In this document: positions 41,816-54,631 of the stretch, piece after piece
Numbering within the stretch: the stretch's first letter is position 1
Layout of the letters: every line of letters starts with the position of its first letter
Assembly (NCBI GenBank): GCA_037127255.1
Contig: JBANSL010000008.1
Location: forward strand, 34,671,373 to 34,735,372
From: Persicaria tinctoria
Taxonomy: Eukaryota > Streptophyta > Magnoliopsida > Caryophyllales > Polygonaceae
Reading direction: 5' to 3'
DNA length: 64,000 nt
Notes under the pieces: model-generated
Seen by the model: only the letters and a program-made list of their open reading frames with translations
The model's database searches: none
What the model was told of the DNA's origin: nothing
Program-made: the position numbers and the translations under genes

Positions 41816-42360
41816 AGTTAGGCTTGACCCTGTGTAATCACTGCACTCGAGTTTTGGACGAGGAAAGGCATGTGCAGACTTTGATCTTGTCTTGAATTTT
41901 TGGTAAAGTTTTATTGTAGGGGTTTATCTGAATTTCTCTTTGCTATGTTAGGACTTAGGATGGAGAATCTAATCATCTATTGCCTGCTACGAAACCAGTG
42001 GGCAATGCAGTTTTATGAGGTGGTTTAAGTAGCTCCGACAGGGATTAAAGTGGCATGAGAATTTACAGTAAATCATGTGTCTGCAAACTGATGTTATGAG
42101 GTCATCTAGGTCAGAATCTCACATCTGATTGATTTTGAAACGCCTATTATCTTCAAGAGTCTGTAATGATTCCATGTTTTTTTTTATATCTAAAATACTG
42201 ATCTGAGGTTTTTGAATTCTAAATTGAAGTCTATTTTATTGTAATTAATCGTTTTGATATTGTTTATGATGCCTAACTTGAGCTTTTGAAACGGTTAGAG
42301 ATGCAAAAATCAAGAGGTATCCCTCTAAATAAATTACTATTGAATCGGTAGAAATTATTA
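41816..42360. other. No gene recognised
   Basis: Host-like flank right of the copia. No ORF, repeat or RNA recognised. Confidence 0.35.
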
Positions 42361-42560
42361 ATCGGAGATTGGACATGCGACGGAAAGATGTGTGATGTCT
42401 AAGAAACAGGTGGGAAATGTCATGAAGCGAGCTTGGGTACCGAAGAACCACTTTGAGGAAGGGAATGGAAAAGAAGGTGGTCAACATGAAAAAAAACATG
42501 AGAGATGGGGTTGCGATGGGCACTGATGCTGGACTGCTGTTGGGGGTTGGTGACACTGAT
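42361..42560 (+). pseudogene. Possible LINE ORF1 remnant (zinc-knuckle end)
   Basis: A plus frame reads EIGHATERCVMSKKQVGNVM. GHATERC is the second half of the CCHC knuckle in plant L1 ORF1; the first Cys pair is not visible upstream. The following frames are broken and charged. Short and degenerate, so tentative. Confidence 0.35.
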
Positions 42561-43300
42561 TTTGATTGCAAAAAAATAGGAGGGCAAGATGGTAAGGTTG
42601 TGGATAGAAGGAACAAAGAGGGCAGCTCTGGCTTGAAAGTCAAAGCAAAAAAATGGATGACAATATCACTATGACAGCAGGTCGTATGACAAATAAGAAG
42701 AAAGGGAATTCACATGCTAATGGTACGACCGGTAAGGGTGCTAAACATAATGTGGAGTTAGTGTTGCAGGCAGCGAATGTTAGTGTTGCAGGCAGCCAGT
42801 AAAGGTTTGGCAAAGAGAGTGATAAAGGTTTGACAACCAGTAAGGCCAAATATTGCATAGGAGATGAGTTTAGTGTTGCAGGCAGTGAATGAGGATGAAG
42901 GTATGTGCTGGGAGGGCTGAGAAGGGTCAGAAAATGGGGGAACTAAAAGAAAAATGTTTTAAATTGGCTAGGTTGCAGGTGGACTCAGATCAACTGGAGG
43001 GGGGTTGAAATCCTTGGTTGTGCACTTGTGCTCCTGTTGCTGCGTGTAGGAATGTTGTTCCTGCCTCAATTCCCAAGTGTACAAGTGATAGAAAGATGCA
43101 ACACTGTATCTCCAAGAAGCACAATAAGATGAGTAGGAAGGCCGCTAGGGAGGCACGGGTTGCTATCATTGCTATGCAGGAAGCCGACAAGGATGCGTTC
43201 CTTTGTGGTTTTCTTGAAGGTGAGTGCGGCAAAAGTGAACAAAATGGAAGCCCAGGGGAATCTCCGTTGGAGTACTTGATATCAATAAGGTGATTACCAC
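42561..43300 (+). other. Degenerate coding-like stretch, unidentified
   Basis: A frame at 43018-43293 reads in part SRKAAREARVAIIAMQEADK, charged and plausible for a LINE ORF1 C-terminal region or another gene fragment. Between 42730 and 42900 the word GTTGCAGGCAG recurs four times, an imperfect tandem repeat. No domain recognised. Confidence 0.3.
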
Positions 43301-44348
43301 CCATTGTAGTCAAAAGGAAAAATTGAACAAGTAAATGACAATTTAGACAGGTTGCATGGGTAAGGTTTACTGGATCGAATAGGGATTGCCCTTTTTTTGA
43401 ATTTATGGAATGTATACCTTCTCTTTTGTGATTAACTGACCATAGGTTACCCACGTAAGCTTGACCTGTTCATCTGTTATAGGTTGTCGTTGTGACCTTT
43501 GTAGAAAAGTGCACAATTTGCAGCAGTGAGTCCAGCATGTATTGTTGTTATCAGGGTGGTTCCTTTATGGTTTGAGGGGATGCTGAACTTCTATGCTCTT
43601 CTCTGATTTATGACGTTGTGTATTGCTATTTGGTATTCATCTTCATAGTATTTAAGTATTTATGTGAAAGTAATCATTGGTCATTTCTAACTTATTTTAT
43701 TTTTATCTTTATTATATTGTAGGCACTCTATTCATCAAGAGGTTGTTTTGCTGATTCTCATGGCTTATTTAGCATATATGATGGCAGAAGTAAATTTAAT
43801 TTTTAAAAATTAAGATCTCCCTAATGTATCACCCTCTCTCCACAACTGTGATGTTACATATTTTGTGTCAATTTTTTTTTCCGTAAAGACGGATGCTTCA
43901 CCTATGAATATTTACCCAACAGTAGCACCGACTTCTATTTGTTCTGTGAGTTTGTCATATATATCACCACATTTTAGTGTCAAAGTTGAAGCATTTCGAA
44001 ACCATAGAGCAAGAATTTATTTTTAGAGTAGAGAACTTGGGATTTCCAGTGTTAAGAGTGAGTATACTATCTTACAAGTTCTGTTTTTTTACATATACTT
44101 TTGGAATTAGATTGTGATTGCTTTGGCCATGTTCGATTGATCTGCTAAGTGCTAATGTGAGCATGGCATGGAAGGATAATGAAGCCGAAAGACCCAGATA
44201 CAATAAATGCTTCAAGAAAGGGTGAACAGTCTCTGCCCTTCTATGTTTATTCTTCAATTCCCTACCCATTCTTATTCCAATTAGCTTCCACACTCGATGC
44301 TTTTTTGTACTTTTATCCTTGCATAATTGCCTTAATATAGTTGTCATA
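43301..44348. other. No gene recognised; contains repeat of an exon-like piece
   Basis: Mostly AT-rich. Bases 44137-44182 repeat 35917-35962 (SANVSMAWKD in one frame), followed by NEAERPRYNKCFKKG. Otherwise featureless. This DNA was joined to 56357 onward before the large LTR element inserted. Confidence 0.4.
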
Positions 44349-44353
44349 CTTTT

Positions 44354-44763
44354 TGTTAGAATTTGAGGGATAAACGGATTACCTTGAATAGCGGAAGCGG
44401 AATCTAGATCGTCTTGCCTTCGAATTTGATCACCGGGTAGATCTCCATAGCCCTAAATCTCGTTAGAGATTTGGAGAGGAAGGAGACTCTCTCAACGGGT
44501 TCTCTGTGGGTTTTCTTTCCTGAGAGAACGTTTGACAAACAAACTCTCTAGGGTTTCAGTTAGAGATTAGGGGAGAGGAGTCTCTCCTATTTATCTCTTT
44601 TATATTTATTAGATAAATAAATATATAACGAATATATATTATTTATCCTAATATGACTTAATTCTTAACGTATAAGAATTAACTCCCTAATTGCGGAAAT
44701 TAGGTTATTTTTCTTTTGGGCGTATATTTCATTATGTATGAATTATATCAAATAACTCTAACA
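44354..44763 (-). mobile_element. 3' LTR of the LARD-like element
   Basis: 410 bp, TGTTAGA at the left and TCTAACA at the right. Compared with the other LTR it has an extra ~15 bases near 44393 and lacks ~20 bases near 44470, so the two have diverged by indels and a few substitutions. Confidence 0.9.
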
Positions 44764-47700
44764 TCTCCCACTTGCATAAAAGATTACGTTCCTCCAAAAC
44801 TCAATCTCATACTCGTCGTGTATAGGCTGTGCGACCCGACAATACTACCTGCATGAAAATCCCACTAGGGACTAGGTCACAACGTTAGTTGAAAAGTATT
44901 GCTACATCCCTAGGATTATCTTTCATCGGACTAGTTGATACACAAAACTGGATCCCTTCTCAATTTTGTTCAACTGTAATGGCGATTCACAACAGTACGT
45001 AACTGTCGGATCCAGCAAATCCCATTTTCGCCAACGACTACTCATAATACCTTCCTTTTGCATTGGCATCACTTTCAAGTAAATGATGACCACTTTCCCA
45101 GAAGTGCCCCACTTAGACCGCATCACTCATGGCAATCGGAACACAACCAAAGTAGCGCATCACCACCACAATCAGTAACCCAAGCCATTAGTCACTAAGG
45201 GTTGCGACGTGTACATATCTTAGCTCACACAGTGATAGAGATGGGATCAATCTATCACCTCATAGGGTAGACTAGCACACACTAGTATGACAGTGTGCTA
45301 CAGGGAGCGCTTCTCTAAAGCGTTGTCCACTCAACCTGTAAAGGTGTTCATCTCATAGTCACGTAGACTTGAGAACCATCTTACCCTACAACACCTTGAT
45401 TGTCTGAACCAATGGGCGCAGGAGCATAGTTACAAGTCATATGAATGACTTACTATAAATTACCCATTCAGTCTTTCCCAACCGGAGAGACTTCATCTTG
45501 ACATTCAAAGACAGTCAAGGCGGTTATCATCTCATTCCATTCCCATAAGATTTGAGATACCTTACACCTACAGTGACGAACACTTATAGGAACGTTTGTT
45601 CGTGTAAGAGAACAAACTATGGTTCAGTGACATGTAACATATTTCATATTTACATCACCAGTTTTCACCATATCAATGGCACAACATATGAGTTAAGACC
45701 AAAGTCTCCCACTTGCTAAAAACTCAAATCAGAGAGGTGGCTCGCATAACCATCAAGAGTCAAACATATTATGACAATGTTGTTCTTGAACAACATCTCT
45801 CTGATTAGACAGGGTTTGATCTGAATATCATTTGATCTCCAACATCATTTGGAAATCCTGGTATTGACAAAAATGGTCAGTCACAACCCATAGTCATGAC
45901 ATCCACTCACCATATTTTGCCACAACCAAATTTTGTGTTTTCAGAAGAATCATTTTTCATAATTTCCTTAGAAGCTACTGATGATGTAAGAACCTCAGCT
46001 TCCGTGGTGGAAGGATAAGCAAGACAGTTTCTTGCTAGACATCAACGTCTCTTCTCCTTGGAGATAAGACTTATGGACTGATGTCTCCTCCCTTAGATCA
46101 CTAAGATCCACATCTATGTTCCAACATGGACATAGATATCATCCACCATAACACAATACACAGTCTACAAGAGTGCTTTTGCAATCATTCACTGTGCTCA
46201 GTGCATAAGACTCGAATCAATTTGTAAACAAACACATGTTCGCTTGTCTCATCTCAGCATACAACAGAATGCGAGATTGCACTCGGTTTCTCAAATGTTC
46301 CTCACTTAATCCACTTCCTATATAAGTCCATTTACACATTTCCATATATGAGGATGACATGCCTAATTAAGATTATACGAAATAACCTCATAGACAACTA
46401 CCCAATTTCTATGTAACAGATTCACCTGACAATTGTATCAAAATTGTCATGCTAGAATCACAACATAGTTGGATATCAGTGTGTCATCTGCAACATCAGA
46501 AAGTTAAACTTTTCAATATGACATACTTACAATGATCCATATTTTGAACACAAAGTACAAAACATTTTATCATTGTCATCTAGATGTGTGTTTCAATGCT
46601 TACATAGGTGTGAGTATAAGACTAGAGTCTTTCTCAAAACCTTAGCCGAAACTAATCTAGAAAATGAATTTCGAGAAGTCCTCCCACTGGGAAAAACTTT
46701 GCTATCTAGGTCAACTTGTAACCGAATACAAGCTTTTGTAGCCATTCAACGGTCTGATTGAACACAATCTAACCATGTAGAGAGAAGGTTCCAACCTAAC
46801 TCTCTTGATCTAGGGTATATAACTCTCAATGGATCACTCCGCCTATAAAGCTTTAAGAACCCAATTATCTCATTGCTTTATGTCTAGGCAGGATAGAAAC
46901 CAGTTCGAAACATGGCTTCTTCCATGGATTCATTATCTCTTATCACCATCTGCTAGTTGTGTCTTAGATCTACCAACAGATCACAAACTCTAAGTGGTGA
47001 TTAATGCTATCTCATTTGGATACTTTTGGAGCAACCACATCTAATGTGTTTCTGAGATACCTCGTGTTCAAAACAACTCCGACTCTAAAGTGGTTTTGAT
47101 ATGCTCATAATCGTTCTAGATGAAAATCCTGAACTCGAAACACATTTGTTCAACAAGTTGTGAGCCAAGAACGAAACTTCTTTAGCTCTGAACATTCTCA
47201 GGAACACTAGATCACGATTGACCCAGAATATCTTGAATGTTAATGTGGCAAGACAACTTGTATCACAACTATCATAGGATAATGTAATAACTGAACTACC
47301 AGAGGCTATGTTGTGGTTTCATCAATCAAAACTCATCCTAAGTTGTCTTAACAACCGTCTCACAATCATGATTAAGAATCCCTGAGCTACGAAAACTCAT
47401 TTTCCTTATCAGATTTCTCTTATCAATCTTAGAAGTTCGCATTTTCAAGATGATTTAAGAATGTGATTATGTACCTAGCCTCATGCCTAGTACACACATT
47501 CTACATGTTACCTTTTATCCAAATGGATTTGATGCAACTAAACAGATAAGGCTAAAATTTTCAAGAACTAGCTGTTAAGCTTATTCTAAATCTTAAGGTT
47601 CACCAAGTGACCCTCAATCATAAGTACATCTACAGAGATCCTCTTATGACTTTAGCCTTTAACATGACACATGTGCCATTTTCAGGAAGTAACTGACCAA

Positions 47701-50175
47701 GGAGTGTCCAACAAATGAACCACTCCACAAATCAGCACAATACGCACTCAGCAGAAACCAATGCTTGGTGCTCGGATTTGACCATTTCGGGCAACTTCAG
47801 TCAACAGAAGAATTTTAAGACATAAATTTTTTTGAATTTCATCTGAGTTCTCCATCACTCAATGTGAGAGAAAGAATGAATATATGTTAACCAACAAGCT
47901 CACCTTGTATATCAACATACATTTATATACTCTTAGATCTATATTGATCTTAGGAGATCATGAAATTCAAACAGCACAATAGAATTTGTGCTTTGAGCTT
48001 CTAAATTTTGTAGAACGCAATCTACAAAAAAATGTAATGAGTAACAGATTACCCTCAAAGCCTCAAGAGAAGTGCTTAATGCAATAAGCATCTAATCTCT
48101 TTGGACAATCCCACAATGATCATCTTGGACATACCCCAAGGTGTGTCACATCATTTTGAGATAAGGAAACATCCTCTTTGACAACTCTGTCTTTTCTCAA
48201 GTTCCGTTGAACCTATTCTCCCACTCGTTAGTAGAATACCTTTTAGAGTATGCATTTCATGTACCCTTTATCACTTTGCAAAGTGGTTAAACTATGCTTC
48301 CATAGTGACACTTCTCATGAATTACAAAAATTCAGTGAGGATTAGAGAATACCAAGATCTGAACTTGATACTATCTTATACGAATGGCTTCAGCTAAACT
48401 TCAAAGTTCAGCACCAATCCTTGGGTATATCATCTGATCTAGTTGCCTAGTAATCAACTTGATCTAAGTAGATCGCAACTTCATCATTTGGACCTAGCAA
48501 AGATTTGCTTACTTCCAATGATCAGATTATGCATAAGTTACAAATCTTATTTGCAACCATTATCACACAAGGGACAAACTAACCTCTTGTTACTGAACCA
48601 AGAATCAGTAAACTTTTGATCTTAACATTGGAACCGAAATCCAATAAGATCTCAAGGTCTTTTCCCTTACTAGCATCATGACATCACATGGTCTATTTAA
48701 GGAAACTTCAGAAGCCCCTGACATTTTTAGGAAAGCTAAACTTTTATTACTACGATATAAATCGATGTAACCTCAGTTTTGCTAACTTCTGATTCAGATC
48801 GGTGAAATGAGTATATTACCCGTCTATCACCATTGACCAGAAACATGTTACCGTTCATGCACGAAGCACAAACCAACACATATCATCATTTACCATGACC
48901 TTCGAAGCAAAAACATACTGATAGCATGCAATCAACTCCGTTAGAACACAGATTCATGACGACATAATCGTCCGTCTAACGATTTCCAAACAACGTATGT
49001 TTAAAGTTATCTTCCGAACTGTGCGAGTCGGTCTAAAGATTTGCTCCCACTAGGACCATGTCCCTAAGTGAAACAGAGTATACTAAATGACAATCTTCCT
49101 TAGCATGAAAAGCCTTAGAACCATGAAATTCAGTTTTACAACTCTCTTGATCTGAGAAAATTCAAAATGAGTTTTACAAATTAGAAAATAATTTTTAAAG
49201 CCTAGGACTCAAGAGTTGAACTCTCATCAAGTCCACCTGCTCATTTTCTAATTTTCAAGGGAACTATATTACTGTTGACATACCCGAAATACTCAACATC
49301 AGCTCACTTTATTTGTATGTCCAACGTATGGATATACACTAGAACAAATCTAGTCTAATCGAGCAAAGTCAGATAACATGTCTTCATTAGGACTATCGAC
49401 TTTCAGGATCCTAGACATATAGGTCCTTGCCCCTTAAGGGTTTATTCAGAATTTATGGAACTACGTTTAAAAACGCTATTCAAAATTACTGAACATATTT
49501 TATCCATTTAACAAATGAATTACTTGCTCGATTGCCTTGCCATCACAATCAAACAAATCAAGTGTCTTTTCATAATTTCAAGTACATCACCACGTTAGTA
49601 GTAAAAACAAGAAATTATTCGCAAGGTTTAGAGATGCACCCCAAATGCCTATCTCTCAAACAATCTTTACATAAAAGATTTATTTCTCAGATTTCAATTA
49701 ACTTACATAAAATCAATTTTCCATTTTAAGTTGATAAGTTATACGTAATAACTATCCGTTAACTCAAAATAATTTTAAACAACTCACGATTGAATTATTT
49801 AAATCCGCTCAATTTTCAAGTAAAACGATATTCAACCAAGGTTAAACATCCTTGAAAAACAAATTCTTAGAAAAAGAATTTTAGAGAGCTCATTCTCCAT
49901 GTGAATGTATCAACATAACTTAGGACTCATCATCGCTCGTTATTAGATAAAAGGGCCATGTAGGTCGATGTATCAATATAACTTTCAAGTTTGTTCGCTT
50001 CAATCAAAATTCAATCATATAGTCCGATCAAAATTTTGAGAGCAAACATAACCGAAAAGCTATTTCAACTGACCCAGTTCAGATAACTTAGTCACAACTC
50101 GGTCATATAAAAGCGATGATTTGCATTCGAACCGAATCAGACTAAGTCCAACTCATCAAACGCAACCCACCAAGT
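44764..50175 (-). other. 5.4-kb ORF-free interior of the LARD-like element
   Basis: No open frame longer than about 70 codons on either strand and no recognisable domain. The base composition is even, without tandem arrays. A second copy of the polypurine-like word TCTCCCACTTGC (plus strand) lies at 45704-45715, about 0.94 kb inside the first at 44764-44775. Conserved non-coding interiors are characteristic of LARDs. Confidence 0.6.
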
Positions 50176-51141
50176 CTCAGTCCGGGTCCGAACCCGACCA
50201 AGACAAGTCCAATGCTCGGTCAAACACGACAAGCCTCGGTCATATAAAAGCGAAAAAGCTCGAGCTCGGCTCGTTCGTATAGGGTAAACAAGCCGAGCTT
50301 GAACATACTTTTGGGCTCGAACTGAGCCCGGGCCGAGCTCGAGCCGAGGCCGAACCGAGCTCGGAAGCTCGATGCCTGAATTTATAGAAATGCCCCTAGG
50401 GTTATGAGAGGAGGGATTTTAGGGTTTGGTGGCATAGTGCGGTCGTCTCTCGCAGTCTTGCTCACTTTCTCTGTTTCTCAGTTTCTCCTCCTCGGCGGTA
50501 TCTCTTCTTCCTCGGTGCCCCAGTTGGCGGTATGTCGTCTTCATTCCGAGCTCGACTCAATCGGCAGCGGCACGGCGACGGTGAACAGGTTGTCCTCTTC
50601 TTCTACTGTCTTCTTCTACTGTCTTCTTCTTCTACCGGCAATATGTATGTTTCTTATTCTACTGTCTTCTTCGACGGTGAACAGGTCATCCCTCTCGTTA
50701 CTTTGATTCTTCGACGGTGAACAGGTCCTCTTCTTCTACTGTTTTCTGAATTTGTTAAGATGCATCCTCTTCTTCTACTGTATTTGTTAAGATTCGTCCT
50801 CTTCTTCTACTGCATTTGTTAAGATTTGTCCTCTTCTTCGACTGTATTTGTGAATCTTGTTATACTCCAACTGAATTTTTTGAATGTGAATCTTGTTATA
50901 CTAGTCTGAATATGGAATTTTGTTTTCTGAATTCTGAATAATTAACTATTATAGTTGTGTTTAAAATCGATGGCCAAATATGGAATATGAACCCTCTCTT
51001 GTTGTATGAATGATGTACTGTATTTGTGTTTAAAATCTTGTTTACATATGGAATATAGTTTTCTGAAATATGAATGAACTCTCTTCTTGTGTTAATTTGT
51101 TAATTTTTTAACTTTGATTAATCTCTCTTATTTATTAGACT

Positions 51142-53551
51142 ATGTCGGCTCCACAACCGAGTGACTCCGTCAACAATGTAGGAGCTTCTTCCACTCAGGC
51201 TACACAACCCAGTGGTGAAGAGCAAACGGCTGAGACAGTAGCTCCTTCTGCTAGTGAAGCGCAAACTACGGGTACGGTTGACATTGAGGCTAAGAAAAAG
51301 AAAAAAAAGGAAAGTTTCTGCTATTTGGAACGATGTTACCGAAGTTGAGGTAGATGGTGTAGCTTATGCGAAATGCAACCATTGTGATCAGAAAATGACA
51401 AAAACCAAGGGAGGGCCAACAACTACCTACAAAAGGCACATTGACCTTTGTGTGATTCGGAAAAGTAAGCTTTCGGGAAAAGGAAAAGGTGCCGGTGGAA
51501 TGCAACAACTTCTTACTTTTGATTCTAGTGGAAGTGGTTCACTTGTTCCTTACAAGTATGATAAGGAGGCAATTTTGAACTTGATTGTGAAGATGATTAT
51601 GGTGCATGAATATCCGTTCATGATGGTTGAGCATGAGTTGTTTAGGGCTTATAGTCAAATGCTTAACCCGAATTTTGAGCCGATTGGTCGCCTTGCTATT
51701 AGAGATCGTGCAATGAAGTTATATAAGGAAGAGAAGGCAACAATGAAGGTGATGTTTACACAAGTTGGAAGGGTTAGCTTAACATCGGACTTGTGGACAT
51801 CTAACCAAACAAAAGGATACATGTGCATCACCGGGCATTTTGTAGATTCAGATTGGAAGTTGCAAAATCGCATTTTGAATTTTTGTTTGTTGCCTCCACC
51901 GCACACGGGTATTGCTATTGCGGACAAGATGTTTGAGTGTTTGTCTGAATGGGGATTAGAAAAAAAGATCTCTACCATCACATTAGACATTGCTACTTCA
52001 AATGATGCCGCCACTACATCTTTGTAAGAACAATTTGAGGCAAGAGATGCATTGATCTTTGGAAGGAAGATCTTCTGTGTTAGGTGTTGTGCGCATATCT
52101 TGAATTTATTGGTCCAAGATGGATTGATTCCTTTGAAGAGCGGTATTCAAAATGTCCGTGAGAGCGTGAAGTTCATACTTTTGAGTCCCTCGAGCCTTCA
52201 CAAGTGGAATGAGCTTGTCAAGAGTATAGAATTGCCCACAAACAACAAGTTAATTCTTGATGTTTCTACTCGGTGGAACTCAACCTATCATATGTTGGAA
52301 AGAGCTCTAATATTCAAGGATGCTTTTCCTAGGTACTGATTTTTTGATTTAGCTACTGATTTTTATTTGTTTAGCTACTGATTTTTATTTGTTGATATAA
52401 CTACTGATTTTTTGATATATTTAGCTACTGATTTTTTGATTTAGTTAATTCTTGATATAGCTACTGATTTTTTGATATATTTAGCTGCTGATTTTTATTT
52501 GTTTAGCTACTGATTTAATGATTTAGTTGTTTCTTGAATTACATGTCTAATATATGAATTCTTGATATAGTTGTTTCTTACAACTGATTTTTTGATTTAT
52601 TTAGCTACTGATTTTTTTACATTTTTGATATGTCTACTAATTTTTTGATATAGCTACTGATTTTTATTTGTCTACTGATTTCTTGAATTTAGGTATGCAA
52701 GTAGAGAGCCTTCTTACAAAACCGTTCCATCCGAAGAAGAGTGGGAAAGAGCTCGTGATGTGTGCAAGTTTTTGAAGACTTTTGATAAGGTAACTAATGT
52801 CTTCTCTGGGCGAGATTACACAACTGCCAATCTTTATTTCCCTGAGGTTTGTGAGATTAGGAAGGTCTTGGATGAGATGGTCAATGACCCAAGGGAATTC
52901 ATGAAACTTATGGTTCAAAGCATGAAACTAAAGTTTGACAAGTATTGGAAGGAGTCCTCTCTTTTGATGATAGTTGCATGTGTGTTAGATCCTCGAAGCA
53001 AGATTCAGGCGATTAGGTACATTTTTAGAACCCTATATCCACCGGAGGAAGTTGAAAATAGGATATTTGACATTAAGGATGAAATGCAAATTTTGTATGA
53101 CAACTACGCATCCAAGGAGGATGGTTCTTTTAGATACAATATGCAGACTAGCTAGGGTGGAGGGAGTGAAAAACGTTCCAATGACTGGAGGTTGGGCTTC
53201 GAATCATGGGTAAGAGTAAGTGATTCAAAAAAGCCAAGTAGAAAGGAGCTTGAGGTTTATCTTGAAGAAGATGTGTTGACCGGGGAAGACGATGACTTTG
53301 ATGTCTTGGGATGGTGGAGGTTAAACATGTTGAAGTTCCCTATCTTATGTAGGATGGCTCGAGATATTCTTTCTATTCTGATAACCACTGTACCTTTTGA
53401 GTCAGCATTCAGTTCCGGCCGTAGAGTTATTGGGGATAATCGTTGTTCATTAGGTGATGACACGGTTGAAGGACTTCTTTGTGCATCAAATTGGTTCCGA
53501 GTTGAGTACAAATATTTGATCAAAGATATGGACCCTATGGTCATTGATTGA
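51142..53551 (+). pseudogene. hAT transposase (BED finger, RNase H-like core, dimerisation domain), decayed
   Basis: The ATG at 51142 opens MSAPQPSDSVNNVGASSTQA. The frame shifts by one base in the A-rich run near 51295-51310, then reads a BED-type zinc finger (AIWNDVTEVEVDGVAYAKCN, CDQKM..., HIDLC). The core has SLTSDLWTSNQTKGYMCITG and RCCAHILNLLVQDGL. An intron at 52333-52692 has GT/AG ends and joins PR to YASREPSYKTVPSEEEWERA in phase. The C-terminus is the hAT dimerisation domain (LGWWRLNMLKFPILCRMARD, TVPFESAFSSGRRVIGDNR). Stops: TAA at 52025 and TAG at 53153, plus the frameshift. Non-functional. Confidence 0.9.
52333..52692 (+). repeat. Minisatellite filling the hAT transposase intron
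   Basis: The 360-bp intron consists almost wholly of CTACTGATTTTT words joined by GATTTAG or ATTTGTTTAG spacers, about a dozen units. Many units offer a TTTAG acceptor-like end. The true acceptor is inferred from restored reading frame at 52693. Confidence 0.8.
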
Positions 53552-53557
53552 TGTAAG

Positions 53558-54017
53558 CAATGTTCTAAAAAAAGGAATGGGCCTCCGCCTAGACCACGCC
53601 TAGACCCTCGAAGGTCCCCCACCTTTGAGTTTAGCCGCCTAGGCCCTTGAAGGTCACCCGAAAGGTCTTGGCGGCCTTGCGGGTTTGGCAGGTTAGTGAA
53701 AAAAAAACAATTTGAGGTTTTAACTCTTAAAACACCCACATGTCGATCTCTCTTTTAGTTCTCAACCTCTATAATGTCTTTTACTCTTGATCCCTCACTC
53801 ATATAGTCATCTAACTCACGACCTAACTCCCGTTGTTAACGCCTAGACTATTAATTAAAGTTTATTTGTTTATATATGTTATGAATTAAACTTTGTTATT
53901 ATATATACGTATTGAATATGGCCTATGATTAAAAATACATCTCAAAATAGTAAATCCGGCTAGACCCTTGACCCTATCTAGCCACCGAGCATCCGCCAAG
54001 CGTTTTTTGGAACATTG
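53558..54017. mobile_element. hAT MITE inserted at the transposase stop codon, 460 bp
   Basis: Terminal repeats CAATGTTCTAAAAAA and its inverse TTTTTTGGAACATTG, with an exact 8-bp duplication GATGTAAG at 53550-53557 and 54018-54025. The duplication overlaps the last two bases of the transposase TGA, so the insertion kept the stop codon. The interior has GCCTAGACC-type subterminal repeats and no ORF. Confidence 0.93.
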
Positions 54018-54631
54018 GATGTAAGTATATTAATATACTATCTTCAATGTTTGTATACATTTTAATTTTATACCACAACCTCATTTGAACTCATTTTATA
54101 TTACTATTTAGGTTATGGAGGAAGCAAGGCAAGAAGCAATTCAACTACGACAAGCTTCGACTTTTATTTTTCTATTTGTAGTGTACTTGTGGTTAGCTTA
54201 TTTCGAAGTTGTTGTGGACCTTGAGACATTGAACTTGGGTTTGTATTAAGTATTTGGTCATGAACTATTGAACTTATGTTGTATTCGGAGCCAAGCTTGA
54301 GACATTGAACCTCATTTGAACTCGTTTTTATGCTTGCACAACTACTGTATACACTTGCAATTTCATTTTAGCTCAGCTCGGAACGAGCTTGAACGAGCCG
54401 AACGAGCCCTTACCACGAGCTCGAACGAGCCTGAGCTCGTTCATTCAGCTTGACCGAACCTTGACAAGCCGAGCTCGAGCTTACCCTTGGGCTCGCGAGC
54501 CGAGCTTGAACACAAAAAAAAGCTCGAATAGATTTTAGGCTCGGCTCGGGCTCGGCTCATATACCATTCGAGCCAAGCTTGAACAAGTGAAGCTCGGCTC
54601 GTTCGGCTCGTATATCACCCCTACTCAGTCC

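Larger units (their letters stand above)
50184..54623 (+). mobile_element. hAT transposon nested in the LARD-like element
   Basis: The right end reads ATATCACCCCTA, the complement of TAGGGGTG, a hAT-type terminus, followed by CTCAGTCC (54624-54631). The same octamer at 50176-50183 is the candidate 8-bp target duplication. The left terminus itself is degenerate: a TAGGG word is not seen until 50280. Both ends have dense GAGCTCGGCTCG-type subterminal repeats (50255-50375 and 54370-54610). It encodes a decayed transposase. The left boundary could lie anywhere from 50184 to 50280. Confidence 0.75.

Noticed and set aside
42245..42643. 132-codon minus-strand ORF
   Set aside because: Antisense to a likely LINE ORF1 remnant; Ser/Phe/Leu-rich, no domain.
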